Part shown: positions 25,826 to 35,426 of the stretch, piece after piece
How positions within the stretch are numbered: the first letter of the stretch is position 1
Layout: each line of letters opens with the position of its first letter
Assembly (NCBI RefSeq): GCF_016839145.1
Contig: NZ_CP069303.1
Location: 186,001 to 250,000 of the forward strand
Source of the DNA: Shinella sp. PSBB067
GTDB lineage: Bacteria; Pseudomonadota; Alphaproteobacteria; Rhizobiales; Rhizobiaceae
Length of the DNA: 64,000 nucleotides
Direction of reading: 5' to 3'
The notes under the pieces: model-generated
The model's input: the letters and a program-made list of their open reading frames with translations, nothing else
Databases searched by the model: none
Told to the model about the DNA's origin: nothing
Made by a program: the position numbers and the translations under genes

Positions 25826-26338
25826 TCAGGCCGTTGCCCGGAACTCGAGATGCGTTCCGGGTTGTGCCTGCGCAAGAAACGCCAGCAGGTCCTGCCTGGC
25901 AAGGGCCGCGCAGCCGGCGGTCGGGGAATAATCGGGCCGCGCGACGTGCAGGAAGATGGCGCTGCCGGCGCCCGGCACCGGCGGATCGTCGTTGTGGCCG
26001 AGCACGACGACGATGTCGTAGAGGTCGTCCTGCCGCCACATCTCCTCGTGGCTGGCCGTGAAGGGGCAGGTGACCGGGCGGTTGTAGTCGGCGTGGGCCG
26101 GGTCGTCGCACCACCCGTCCAGTTCCTCTATCGCCCGGGTGGGGAAGGGGGAGACGGGCTTTGCGATCCGGTCCGGGCGATAGTAGACCGTCCGGATGGG
26201 CCACCGGCCGACCGGGCTCACCCCGTCGCCCTCGGCCTTTTCCACCTTGATGCCGCCCCGCCCGACCGCGCAGCGCCAGCGCTGGTCTCCATAGCTGGCC
26301 TGCCAGCCGTCGCCGGCGGGGGTCACGATCAGGTCCAT
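25826..26338 (-). CDS. YkuD-family L,D-transpeptidase/L,D-carboxypeptidase, no signal peptide
   Basis: 170 residues. The YkuD motif is at the C-terminal end: H131 in IFLHVARPDY and the nucleophile C143 in SPTAGCAAL, with H115 in VVLGHNDD. The protein begins MDLIVTPAGDGWQAS, with no signal peptide or membrane segment, so it should be cytoplasmic. Known cytoplasmic YkuD proteins (for example ElsL of Acinetobacter) trim murein tetrapeptides as L,D-carboxypeptidases, which would suit this operon. ATG at 26338 has GGAAGGAAA upstream; an ATG at 26353 is possible. It lies between the importer genes and the D-aminopeptidase gene. Confidence 0.85.
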   Translation of the reverse strand: MDLIVTPAGDGWQASYGDQRWRCAVGRGGIKVEKAEGDGVSPVGRWPIRTVYYRPDRIAKPVSPFPTRAIEELDGWCDDPAHADYNRPVTCPFTASHEEMWRQDDLYDIVVVLGHNDDPPVPGAGSAIFLHVARPDYSPTAGCAALARQDLLAFLAQAQPGTHLEFRATA

Positions 26339-26427
26339 GAGATTTCCTTCCATTACGAATTCACGATGGGACATACCCGCAAGAATATGCCGCGCCGCGC
26401 CAGGGCGGCTGAGGAATACACCGGCCG

Positions 26428-27401
<974 letters not shown>

Positions 27402-27405
<4 letters not shown>

Positions 27406-28400
27406 GCCTTTGCCCCTTCCTTCGTATGAAGCCAGCAGCGGGCGAGATGCCCGCCGCCGAGATCGGCGAGCGGCGGCGGCTGCTGCCGGCAGATCGGCAT
27501 GGCATCGCCGCAGCGCGGATTGAACCGGCACCCGCCGGGCAGCTTCGCAAGATTGGGCACGACGCCCTTGATGCTGTTCAGCCGGGCGCTTGTGCGCCTT
27601 TCCGTCGCCTTCGGGATGGAGGCGAGCAGGCCCCGCGTATAGGGATGTGAGGGCCGGTCGAAGAGGTCGAAGACATTCGCCTGCTCGACGATCTGCCCGG
27701 CATACATGACGTTCACCTCGTCGCACATCTCGGCGATGATGCCGAGGTCGTGGGTAATCATGACGATGGCGGTGCCGACCCGGTCGCGAAGTTCGACCAT
27801 GAGGCGCAGGATCTGCGCCTGCGTCGTGACGTCGAGCGCCGTCGTCGGCTCGTCGGCGATCAGCAGCTTCGGTTCGCAGATGAGGCCCATGGCGATCATC
27901 GCGCGCTGGCGCAGGCCGCCCGAGAGCTGGTGCGGATAGACGTCGAGACGCGCGGCGGGTTCTGGAATGCCCACCATCTCGAACATGCGCAGCACCTTCT
28001 CGCGGATCTCGCGCCTGCCGAGGCCGGTATGGATGGCGAGCGGCTCGCCGACCTGCTGCACCATGGTCTTCACCGGGTTCAGCGCGGTCATCGGCTCCTG
28101 GAAGACCATGGAGAGCTCACGGCCGCGCTTGCGCCGCATCTCGTCGGGCGAAAGGCGCGTCATCTCGGTGCCGGAAAGCTTTATGCTCTCGGCCGTCACC
28201 CTGCCGTGCGGCGCGGGCACGAGACCCATCAGCGACAGCGCGGTCATGCTCTTGCCCGAGCCGCTTTCGCCGACGAGGCCGACGATGCGGCCGGCCGGAA
28301 CCGAGAAGGTGACGTCGTCGAGAACGCGCACGGGGCCGTTCTGGGAGGAGAATTCGGTGCGCAGGCTGCGCACGGCGAGCAGGGGAGGTGGCTGCATCAT
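27402..28400 (-). CDS. Dipeptide/oligopeptide ABC transporter ATP-binding protein (DppD/OppD type)
   Basis: First ATPase of the peptide importer, 332 residues. Walker A GESGSGKSM, Q-loop MVFQEPMTALNPV, signature LSGGLRQRAMIAMGL, Walker B LLIADEPTTALD, H-loop ITHDLGIIAEM, and the C-terminal GGCRFNPRCGDAMPIC cysteine segment. The start is 6 bases after the DppC-type gene ends, and the stop overlaps the next start. Confidence 0.93.
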
Positions 28401-28406
28401 GCCCCG

Positions 28407-29297
28407 TCAGTCCTTCATGTAGGGATCGAGGGCATCGCGCAGCCCGTCGCCGACAAAGTTGAACGCCAGCACCGTGACGAGGATCGCGACGCCGGGCATG
28501 ATCGCCACGAGGGGCGCTGCGAAGAGATATTCCTTGCCCTTGGCCACGAGCAGCCCCCAGCTCGCCTCCGGCGGCTGCACGCCGACGCCGAGGAAGCTGA
28601 GGCTGGATTCCCACATGATCGCCTCGGGGATGGAAAGCGAGAAGAGCACGATCAGCGTCGGCACCACGTTGGGGAAGACGTGGCGCGACATGATCGTCAC
28701 CCGCGAGGTACCGTTGGCGCGGGCGGCCTCGATGAATTCCTTCTCCTTCACCGCCAGCGTCTGCGAGCGCACAACGCGGGCGACGCCCGCCCAGCCGACG
28801 AGGCTGAGGGCGATGAAGATGTTGAAGAGATTGGCGCCGAGCGTGTACATCACGACCATGGCCAGCAGCAGCGAGGGGAAGGCGATCATCATGTCGGCAA
28901 GCCGCATGATGATGAAATCCACCTTGCCGCCATAGTAGCCGCTGACGATGCCGAGCACCGCCCCGATGACCAGGGAGATGAAGCTCGGCACGATGCCGAC
29001 GACGAGCGAGATGCGCGCGCCGTAGAGGATGCGCGTGACGAGGTCGCGGCCGAAATTGTCCGTGCCCAGCCAGTAGCTGGAGGACGGCGGAAGGAGCTGC
29101 TCGTCGAGCGCGACGCGGTAGGGATCGTGCGGGCTGATCAGCGGCGCGAACAGCGCGAGCAGGATGAGAAGACAGATCAGCACCAGCCCTATCATCGCCA
29201 TGCGATTGCGGCGAAAGGCGCGCACGGCGTCGCGCAGGAAGCTGTCTTCTCCGCCGGTCTCGATCACCTCTTCGGTCATTTCGGCAACCTGGCTCAT
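28407..29297 (-). CDS. Dipeptide/oligopeptide ABC transporter permease (DppC type)
   Basis: Inner-membrane permease, 296 residues. An N-terminal cytoplasmic tail precedes the first helix (MAMIGLVLICLLILLALFAPLISPHDPY), then the GTDNFGRDLVTRILYGARISL motif of the DppC family and the docking loop EFIEAARANGTSRVTIMSRHVFPN. It ends LRDALDPYMKD as usual for DppC. ATG overlaps the DppB-type stop by 4 bases. Confidence 0.93.
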   Translation of the reverse strand: MSQVAEMTEEVIETGGEDSFLRDAVRAFRRNRMAMIGLVLICLLILLALFAPLISPHDPYRVALDEQLLPPSSSYWLGTDNFGRDLVTRILYGARISLVVGIVPSFISLVIGAVLGIVSGYYGGKVDFIIMRLADMMIAFPSLLLAMVVMYTLGANLFNIFIALSLVGWAGVARVVRSQTLAVKEKEFIEAARANGTSRVTIMSRHVFPNVVPTLIVLFSLSIPEAIMWESSLSFLGVGVQPPEASWGLLVAKGKEYLFAAPLVAIMPGVAILVTVLAFNFVGDGLRDALDPYMKD

Positions 29298-30232
29298 TTG
29301 ACGCCTCCCTTCATCTGGTGGCGGATCCTCGGGTCGAGCACGGAATAGAGGATGTCGGCGATGAGGTTGCCGAGGATGACGAGCGCCGTGGCGAAGAGCA
29401 CGGAACCCTGCAGCAGCGGCATGTCGCGCGCCTGGATGGCATTGACCGAAATGCGCCCGACGCCGGGGATGCCGAAGATCGCCTCGGTGATGACGGCGCC
29501 GGAAAGCAGGCTCGCCACCTGGATGGCCATGATCGTGACGACGGGGATCAGCGCGTTTTTCAGGGCATGGCGCGAGATGACGCGGATTTCGCGCAGGCCC
29601 TTGGCGCGGGCGGTGCGGATGTAATCGTGCCGCATGACCTCAAGCAGGCTGGAACGGGTGAGGCGGGCGATGACGCCGGCCGAGCTCCAGCCGAGCACGA
29701 TGGCCGGCAGGATGACGTATTTCGGCCCGTAGAAGCCGGAGACCGGCAGCCATTTCAATTGCATGGCGAAGACATATTGCAGGAGCAGCGCGGACCAGAA
29801 GATCGGCATGGACACGCCGAGCAGCGAAAAGCCCATGAAGAAATTGTCGAGCAGGGAATCGCGGCGGACCGCCGAGAGCACGCCGGCGGGGATGCCGATC
29901 ACCCAGGACACGGCCGCCGCGCTCAGCGCCAGGATCAGCGTGTTCGGGAAGGCGTTGAGGATGAGCGTGGTGACGGGACGGTTCAGCTTGATCGACACGC
30001 CGAGATCGCCCTGAAACGCCCCGAACAGGAAGCGGAAATAGCGGGTGATCATCGGATCGTCGAGATTCATCTGGCTGCGCACGCGCTCGATGACCTCGGC
30101 GCTCGCATGTTCCTTCATCAGGAGCGCGACGGGATCGCCCGGGATGACGTTCAGCATGACGAACAGCAGGGCCGTTGTGCCGATCAGGACGGGGATCGAA
30201 ACCGCGATGCGCTTTAGCGCGAAGACAAGCAT
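29294..30232 (-). CDS. Dipeptide/oligopeptide ABC transporter permease (DppB type)
   Basis: Inner-membrane permease, 312 residues, six hydrophobic segments. It starts MLVFALKRIAVSIPVLIG, has MNLDDPMITRYFRFL and the GDLGVSI motif, and the docking loop DYIRTARAKGLREIRVISRH. It ends YSVLDPRIRHQ as usual for DppB. It follows the binding-protein gene after a 99-base gap that holds a strong hairpin. Confidence 0.93.
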   Translation of the reverse strand: MLVFALKRIAVSIPVLIGTTALLFVMLNVIPGDPVALLMKEHASAEVIERVRSQMNLDDPMITRYFRFLFGAFQGDLGVSIKLNRPVTTLILNAFPNTLILALSAAAVSWVIGIPAGVLSAVRRDSLLDNFFMGFSLLGVSMPIFWSALLLQYVFAMQLKWLPVSGFYGPKYVILPAIVLGWSSAGVIARLTRSSLLEVMRHDYIRTARAKGLREIRVISRHALKNALIPVVTIMAIQVASLLSGAVITEAIFGIPGVGRISVNAIQARDMPLLQGSVLFATALVILGNLIADILYSVLDPRIRHQMKGGVK

Positions 30233-30285
30233 CGACGAAACTCTTTCATGGACAGGGGGAAGACTGCGGCGAAGGCGGGGCCGCC

Positions 30286-30317
30286 GGAAGAGGCGCCGCC
30301 GTGGCGACGCCTCTTCC
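30286..30317 (-). promoter_or_regulatory. Intercistronic hairpin after the peptide-binding-protein gene
   Basis: Perfect 10-bp stem GGAAGAGGCG / CGCCTCTTCC with a 12-base loop, placed between binding-protein and permease genes of one operon. Such hairpins usually stabilise the upstream message or cause partial termination so that the binding protein is made in excess. Confidence 0.6.
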
Positions 30318-30331
30318 TCTTTAAGGCAGGC

Positions 30332-31912
30332 TTATTCCACTTCCATCTTGTAGTAGCTCATGTCGCTCCAGCCGTTCCACGGAACGACGAAGTTCTTGAC
30401 GCGCGGCTGCACGACATAGGCATGGTCGAGGCTGAAGAGCGGCACCCAGGCGGCGTCTTCCTGCACGATGCGGTTGTTCATCTCGCGGTACAGCGCGCAG
30501 CGCTCGTCCGGATCGGTCAGCGTGCGGGCCTTGTCGAGCGCGGCGAAGACCGTCTCGTCGTTGTTGTTGAAGGCGCGCACGGCCGTGCCGCTCCTGCTGA
30601 AGAACGTGTAGAAGAAGTTGTCCGGGTCGTTGAAGTCGGCGGACCAGTTCTGGGTGTAGTTTTCGACCTTGCCTTCCTTGCGCGTCGCGAAATAGGCCGC
30701 TTCGTCGATCGTGTTGATCGAGGCGTTGAAGCCGGCATCCTTGATCTGCGCCTGGATGATCTGGTTCATGTCCGACCATTTGCTGGACCAGCTGCTGACC
30801 TGCGTCAGCTTGATGTCGACGCCGTCGGGATAGCCGGCCTCGGCAAGCAGTTCCTTGGCCTTCTGCGGATTGTACTCGATCGGGGTCGCCGGCTCGTAGC
30901 AGGCGACGCCGCGCGGCATGACGCCGTTCTCGATCATGCCCTTGCCGTAGAAGTTCTTCTCGAGGATCTGCTGGCGATTGATCGCCATCTGGAAGGCCTT
31001 GCGCACGCGTACGTCGTCGAACGGCTTGAGCGCCTGGTTGATGTGGTAATAATAGATGCCGACGCGCGGACCGGAGCGGATCTGTCCCTTCCACTGGTCG
31101 CTGCCCGCGAAATAAGGGAGCTGGGTGGGAGCGGCGTCCACGTCGAAGATGTCGATCTCGTCGTTCTCGAACAGCAGGCGAAGCGTCTCGGCGTCGCCGA
31201 CGACGCGGGCGATGAGCCGGTCGAGCTTCGGGCGGCCCCTGTAGTACTCGTCATTGGCGACCAGCACCTGACTGTCGTTGAGATTGTATTCCTCCAGCTT
31301 GAACGGACCCGTGCCGTTCGTCGTTTCCGGCGTGAGGCCGTACTGGTCACCGAGCGGTTCGGTGAATTTGCGGTTGTAGATCGACGCGGCGGGGCTCGCC
31401 ATCAGCGCCAGGAACGCGCCATAGGGCTCGCGCAGCGTGATCCTGACGGTGTACTTGTCGACGGCCTCGAGGCCGCGCACCGTGGTCGCCGTGCCGTCGA
31501 GACGCTCCTTGGCGCCGTCGATGAAGTCGAGGATATCGGTGCTGAGCGCCTTGGTCTTGGGATCGAGCATGCGGTCGAAGGTATAGGCGACGTCGTCGGC
31601 CGTCAGTTCCTCGCCATTGTGGAACTTGACGCCCTGGCGCAGGTGGAACGTATAGACCTTGCCGTCGGGCGAGACATTCCAGCTCTCGGCGAGGGCAGGC
31701 ACCAGCTCGGACTTGCCGGGCTCCGTCGTCTCCGCATCGACGAGGCGGTCGTAGACATTGAGCGGCAGCGTATAGAAGTCGGTGGTCAGCTGGACGTCGA
31801 CGTTCTTCGGATCTTCCGTGAAGGCGATGCGCAGATCCGCGGCGATGGCCGGAGACACGAGCGCAAGCCCGACAAGGCCCGTCGCCATCATGAGTTTGAC
31901 TTTCGTGAGCAT
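30332..31912 (-). CDS. Dipeptide/oligopeptide ABC transporter substrate-binding protein (family 5)
   Basis: Periplasmic binding protein, 526 residues, which decides what the importer carries. A signal peptide MLTKVKLMMATGLVGLALV ends at PAIA-A. The family-5 features are LVPALAESWNVSPDGKVYTFHLRQGVKFHNGEELTADDV, followed by NGTGPFKLEEYN and KPFDDVRVRKAFQMAI. ATG at 31912 has AGGAGG 7 bases upstream; an open extension to 32119 is non-coding in look. First gene of the seven-gene operon. The association with a YkuD enzyme and D-aminopeptidase suggests D-residue peptides, perhaps murein peptides (inference). Confidence 0.93.
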   Translation of the reverse strand: MLTKVKLMMATGLVGLALVSPAIAADLRIAFTEDPKNVDVQLTTDFYTLPLNVYDRLVDAETTEPGKSELVPALAESWNVSPDGKVYTFHLRQGVKFHNGEELTADDVAYTFDRMLDPKTKALSTDILDFIDGAKERLDGTATTVRGLEAVDKYTVRITLREPYGAFLALMASPAASIYNRKFTEPLGDQYGLTPETTNGTGPFKLEEYNLNDSQVLVANDEYYRGRPKLDRLIARVVGDAETLRLLFENDEIDIFDVDAAPTQLPYFAGSDQWKGQIRSGPRVGIYYYHINQALKPFDDVRVRKAFQMAINRQQILEKNFYGKGMIENGVMPRGVACYEPATPIEYNPQKAKELLAEAGYPDGVDIKLTQVSSWSSKWSDMNQIIQAQIKDAGFNASINTIDEAAYFATRKEGKVENYTQNWSADFNDPDNFFYTFFSRSGTAVRAFNNNDETVFAALDKARTLTDPDERCALYREMNNRIVQEDAAWVPLFSLDHAYVVQPRVKNFVVPWNGWSDMSYYKMEVE

Positions 31913-32309
31913 TCCATTCCCTCCTGGCTTGGCCCTGCCCGAACCGTTCCGGTGGGTGCAGGGCGCGAGATAGCGCGAGGCCAGCCGCAAAGCGGAGGCC
32001 AATCGGTTCTTTGAAAACTGTTTATACGAACACTCACTCAGCCGGCCGGCGAGTGATTGCGGCGACGCTTGCAATCTTCGTCGCCGCGCTTGCGACCTTA
32101 ATGCCACCAACCGAAGCACGTCAGTCGTGATTCCGATTCATCCCCTGAACTTTTTCGTTCCCATTTTTTGCTTCTTGTTGTTTGTCAGGAACGGGGCTTT
32201 CGCCCCATCCCCAACGCCGCGATATTGTCAAAGAACGCTGGCCTTTGGAAATAATTGCTACGCCGGACTTATTCATATTCGATATGCAAATGCCGCGTTC
32301 CGGCATAAG
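31913..32309. other. Intergenic region upstream of the peptide-importer operon
   Basis: 397 bases. It must hold the operon promoter; the AT-rich stretch at 32010-32030 and the T-rich stretch at 32144-32184 are candidates. A small stem ATGCCG / CGGCAT at 32290-32306 lies just after the lysA-like stop. Short open frames here have no ribosome site or family likeness; I see no gene. Confidence 0.6.
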
Positions 32310-33626
32310 TCACGGCGCCTGGCTGGAGGCGATGTCGTGCCAGGTCGTGTCCTTTTCCAGCGCAAGCAACTCCGCCGTGGTCTGACGGCGCCGAACAATG
32401 CGGAAGCGGCCGTTGCTGACGAAGACTTCAGGCACGAGGTCGCGGGCATTGTAGGTGGAGGCCATCGATGCCGAATAGGCGCCGGCGCAGCGGAAGGCGA
32501 CGAGGTCGCCGGCTGAAAGTGTCGGCAGGCCGTCGTAAAGGCCGAATATATCCGAGCTCTCGCAGACCGGACCGACGAGGCCGTAGGACTGTCCTTCGCC
32601 GCCGGCCGCGCTGCGCACGACTTCCAGCGGATGCACGGCGCCGTAGAGGGCCGGGCGCATGAGGTCGTTCATGCCGGCATCGACGATCGCCAGCATGCGA
32701 TCCCCCGCCTCCTTCGTGTAGAGGACCGTCGTGACGAGCGCGCCGGCGCGGCCGACGAGCCAGCGACCCGGCTCGACCGTCAGCGCGCAGCCGAGATCGC
32801 CCAACGTTTCGTCGATGATGGCGGCAAGCTCCGAAACCTCGGGCGCGCCCTGCGCACCATAGGCGATGCCGATGCCGCCGCCGAGATCGAGGCGCCGAAC
32901 GGAATGGCCCTTGGCCCTGAGGTCCCGAACGAGGTCGGCGAGCACGCCATAGGCATGTCGATAGGGCGCAAGGTCGAGGATCTGCGAGCCGATATGGACG
33001 GCAAGGCCGACCATGTCGATCTCCGGCCGCGTGGCGGCCGCCTCGAAGAGGCCGGCGACCTCCGAAAGCGCGACGCCGAACTTGTCGCCCTTCTTGCCGG
33101 TGGAAATCTTGTCGTGGGTGCGGGCGTCCACGTCCGGATTGACCCGCAGCGCCACCGGCGCGCGCCGGCGCAGCGAGGCGGCGATGTCGGCGACGAGATG
33201 GAATTCGGCCGGCGATTCGACGTTGATCTGGTGCACGCCCGCCACAAGAGCCTTGGCGATCTCGCTCGCCGACTTGCCGACGCCGGAGAAGATGACCCGG
33301 GAGGCCGGCGCACCGGCTTCCAGCACGCGCTCCAGCTCGCCGCCGGACACGATATCCATTCCGCATCCCAGCCGGGAGAGCAGTTGAAGAATGGCGAGAT
33401 TCCCGTTAGCTTTCACGGCATAGCAAATCGACACGTCGACCGGTGAGAGCGCCGCGGACAATTCTTCATATGCCCGTGCTATGACCTCAGGCGAATAGCA
33501 ATAGAACGGCGTGCCGACGGCGCCGGCCACCGAAGCCATGAATCCCGCATCAAGATGAATCTCGGAATTTTTCGAAAGGTCTTCCCCTTCGGCCCCGGAG
33601 ACACTTGTACCGACGTGTTTGTTCAT
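32310..33626 (-). CDS. lysA: Diaminopimelate decarboxylase
   Basis: PLP-dependent enzyme of the alanine-racemase-fold decarboxylase group, about 438 residues, converting meso-diaminopimelate to L-lysine in the cytoplasm. The PLP lysine is in ICYAVKANGNLAIL; the phosphate-binding and substrate motifs DLGGGIGIAYG, VEPGRWLVG, GPVCESSDIFG and CAGAYSASMASTYN are those of LysA. I place the start at the ATG at 33626 (MNKHVGTSVSG); the frame is open to 33710. It diverges from a LysR regulator as in E. coli lysA-lysR. It precedes the peptide-importer operon, so it could use diaminopimelate freed from murein peptides (inference). It may be a second copy besides a biosynthetic lysA. Confidence 0.9.
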   Translation of the reverse strand: MNKHVGTSVSGAEGEDLSKNSEIHLDAGFMASVAGAVGTPFYCYSPEVIARAYEELSAALSPVDVSICYAVKANGNLAILQLLSRLGCGMDIVSGGELERVLEAGAPASRVIFSGVGKSASEIAKALVAGVHQINVESPAEFHLVADIAASLRRRAPVALRVNPDVDARTHDKISTGKKGDKFGVALSEVAGLFEAAATRPEIDMVGLAVHIGSQILDLAPYRHAYGVLADLVRDLRAKGHSVRRLDLGGGIGIAYGAQGAPEVSELAAIIDETLGDLGCALTVEPGRWLVGRAGALVTTVLYTKEAGDRMLAIVDAGMNDLMRPALYGAVHPLEVVRSAAGGEGQSYGLVGPVCESSDIFGLYDGLPTLSAGDLVAFRCAGAYSASMASTYNARDLVPEVFVSNGRFRIVRRRQTTAELLALEKDTTWHDIASSQAP

Positions 33627-33726
33627 GAGATCAACCGCTCCATTCCCGGCGTAGCTGCCTGCTGCCGCGGCACGTAAAATCTCACAGGGCATTGTGACTG
33701 GGAAATGCATTTAGAGAGACGTTTTA

Positions 33727-33743
33727 TTCGAATTCAATATGAA
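33727..33743. promoter_or_regulatory. Possible LysR-type box between lysA and its regulator
   Basis: TTCGAATTCAATATGAA has dyad ends TTC-N11-GAA, i.e. the T-N11-A form of LysR-family sites, inside a 131-base divergent region and 14 bases before the regulator ATG. A site so near the start would suit autorepression. Confidence 0.45.
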
Positions 33744-33757
33744 CCGAAGCAGATGCG

Positions 33758-34681
33758 ATGCGGCTGAGCCAGAGACAGATCGAGATTTTCCACGCCGTCA
33801 TGACGGAGAAGAGCGTTACCGCGGCGGCGACATCGCTGCGCACGTCCCAGCCGACGATCAGCCGTGAATTGCGCGATCTCGAGCAGTATCTCGGCTATGA
33901 CCTCTTCCACCGGTTCGGCAAGCGCATCACGCCGACCGAACAGGCCCAGGCGCTCTACACCGTCGTCCGGCGCTCCTATGTGGGGCTGGAGGAAATCAGC
34001 CGCGCGGCGACGGCCATCGGCGGGCGCAGCACGGCGCAACTGCGCGTCGCCTCGCTGCCGGCCTATGCCGATACGGTCCTGCCCATCGCCATCGAATCCT
34101 TCCTGAAGATGCATCCCGGCGCGCTGATCTCGATCCATTCGATCGAGGAGGCGGCGCTGCAGAACGAGCTGACCGCGGCGATGTTCGATCTGGGGCTGGC
34201 CGAGCAGGGCCAGCAGTTCGGCGGCGTCGCGACCGAGGCCATCGACGCGGGCGACGTCGTGTGCATTCTGCCGGCCGGCCATCCGCTCGCGCAAAAGCAG
34301 GTTCTCGCGCCGGCCGATTTCGAGGATTCGGAGTTCGTCTATTTCTCCAAGGACGACCCCTACCGCCGCAAGCTCGACGACGTCTTCACGACGGCAGGCG
34401 TCACGCGGCGCTATATCGTCGAGACGACGACCGCCTCGAGCGTCTGCGCCATGGTGGCGCGCGGCGTCGGCATTTCCATCGTCAATCCGCTGACGGCCGC
34501 GCACAATCTCAACCGGGGCCTCGTGGTGCGCAAGTTTTCCGTGCCGATTGCGTACCGCATCCATCTGTGGCGCACCACGAAAGCACCGCGCGCAACCTTC
34601 GCGCTGCGCTTCACCAAGGGCCTGCATGACGCCGTCGCCGAGATCAAGTCGAAGGTGCACCAGGCGCTCAGCCTGACTTGA
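33758..34681 (+). CDS. LysR-family transcriptional regulator
   Basis: 307 residues. The N-terminal winged helix-turn-helix reads LSQRQIEIFHAVMTEKSVTAAATSL and RTSQPTISRELRDLEQYLGYDLF (residues 3-52). The effector domain follows from about residue 90 (QLRVASLPAYADTVLPIAIESFL). The pattern resembles E. coli LysR, activator of lysA, and the gene diverges from lysA here, so control of lysA by lysine or diaminopimelate is the natural guess. It could also act on the peptide-importer operon further left. Confidence 0.88.
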   Translation: MRLSQRQIEIFHAVMTEKSVTAAATSLRTSQPTISRELRDLEQYLGYDLFHRFGKRITPTEQAQALYTVVRRSYVGLEEISRAATAIGGRSTAQLRVASLPAYADTVLPIAIESFLKMHPGALISIHSIEEAALQNELTAAMFDLGLAEQGQQFGGVATEAIDAGDVVCILPAGHPLAQKQVLAPADFEDSEFVYFSKDDPYRRKLDDVFTTAGVTRRYIVETTTASSVCAMVARGVGISIVNPLTAAHNLNRGLVVRKFSVPIAYRIHLWRTTKAPRATFALRFTKGLHDAVAEIKSKVHQALSLT

Positions 34682-34701
34682 CGGCGCGGAAGATCTCACG
34701 A

Positions 34702-34744
34702 CATGGCTTGATAATAAATAGGACTCCTATATTATCAAGCCATG
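34702..34744. promoter_or_regulatory. Long palindrome covering the start codon of the MarR gene
   Basis: Perfect 15-bp arms CATGGCTTGATAATA (34702-34716) and TATTATCAAGCCATG (34730-34744), the right one including the ATG. Inside the loop TAGGA and TCCTA pair as well. The AT-rich dyad is of the size bound by MarR dimers and would block both promoter clearance and, as RNA, could hide the start codon. Autoregulation is very likely. Confidence 0.75.
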
Positions 34745-35389
34745 GAAACGCCGAAGAACCCGCTTTCGATCAATGACCGCATTCGCGAGGGCCTGTCCCG
34801 CGTGGCCATGGCGATGCGCATCGACGAGTGGAACAAGGCCAAGGCGACGGGGCTCAACCCCACCCAGCTCGCCATCCTCGGTCTTCTGGAAGGGCGCGGC
34901 CCGGATGGCCTCGGGGTCAAGGATGTCGCCGCCCATCTCGGCGTCTCGCAGCCGACGGCGACGGATTCGATCAATGCGCTGGAGCGCAAGGGGTTGCTCG
35001 AAAAGCGGACGGACGCCGCCGACCGGCGCGCGGTGCGTGTGGCGGTGACGGAAGAGGGGCGCAGGACGTTGAGAGAGGCGGAAGGCAGGGAGAGCCTCGC
35101 CGAAAAGGCAGTGGCCGCCCTGGATGAGACCGCCCAGGCGGATCTGCTTCTCACCCTCGTGAAATTGATACGCCACCTGCAGGAGGCGGGCGCCATCCCC
35201 GTCCAGCGCATGTGCGTCACCTGTCGCCATTTCGCGCCCTTCGCCCATGCCGATGCGGCACGCCCGCATCATTGCCATTTCGTGGACGCGGCCTTCGGCC
35301 AGCCGGACCTGCGCATCGATTGCCGCGAACACGAAGAAGCCGATCCCGCGTCCCGGGCTGCCACCCGTGACGCCTTTTCAACGGGATGA
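34742..35389 (+). CDS. MarR-family regulator with C-terminal cysteine cluster
   Basis: 215 residues. The winged-helix part is typical of MarR: LNPTQLAILGLLEGR, DVAAHLGVSQPTATDSINALERKGLLEKRTDAADRRAV (about 38-97). The last 60 residues are unusual: four cysteines C158, C161, C178 and C194 in the pattern CVTCRHF, HHCHF, IDCREHE, together with several histidines. This looks like a zinc or Fe-S binding site and could sense redox state or metal. The gene heads an operon with a periplasmic protein, a CPGC thioredoxin-like protein and a MOSC protein, which fits redox sensing. The start codon lies in a palindrome that is probably its own operator. Confidence 0.88.
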   Translation: METPKNPLSINDRIREGLSRVAMAMRIDEWNKAKATGLNPTQLAILGLLEGRGPDGLGVKDVAAHLGVSQPTATDSINALERKGLLEKRTDAADRRAVRVAVTEEGRRTLREAEGRESLAEKAVAALDETAQADLLLTLVKLIRHLQEAGAIPVQRMCVTCRHFAPFAHADAARPHHCHFVDAAFGQPDLRIDCREHEEADPASRAATRDAFSTG

Positions 35390-35426
35390 TCCAAACCCTC
35401 CAGGCAAACGAAAGGACGATACCACC

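Noticed and set aside
30248..32014. 588-residue plus-strand frame opposite the peptide-binding-protein gene
   Set aside because: The minus strand carries a complete family-5 binding protein with signal peptide and ribosome site; the plus frame is a shadow.
32121..32306. 61-residue minus-strand frame between lysA and the peptide-importer operon
   Set aside because: No ribosome site, no family likeness, and it covers the AT-rich region that must hold the importer promoter.
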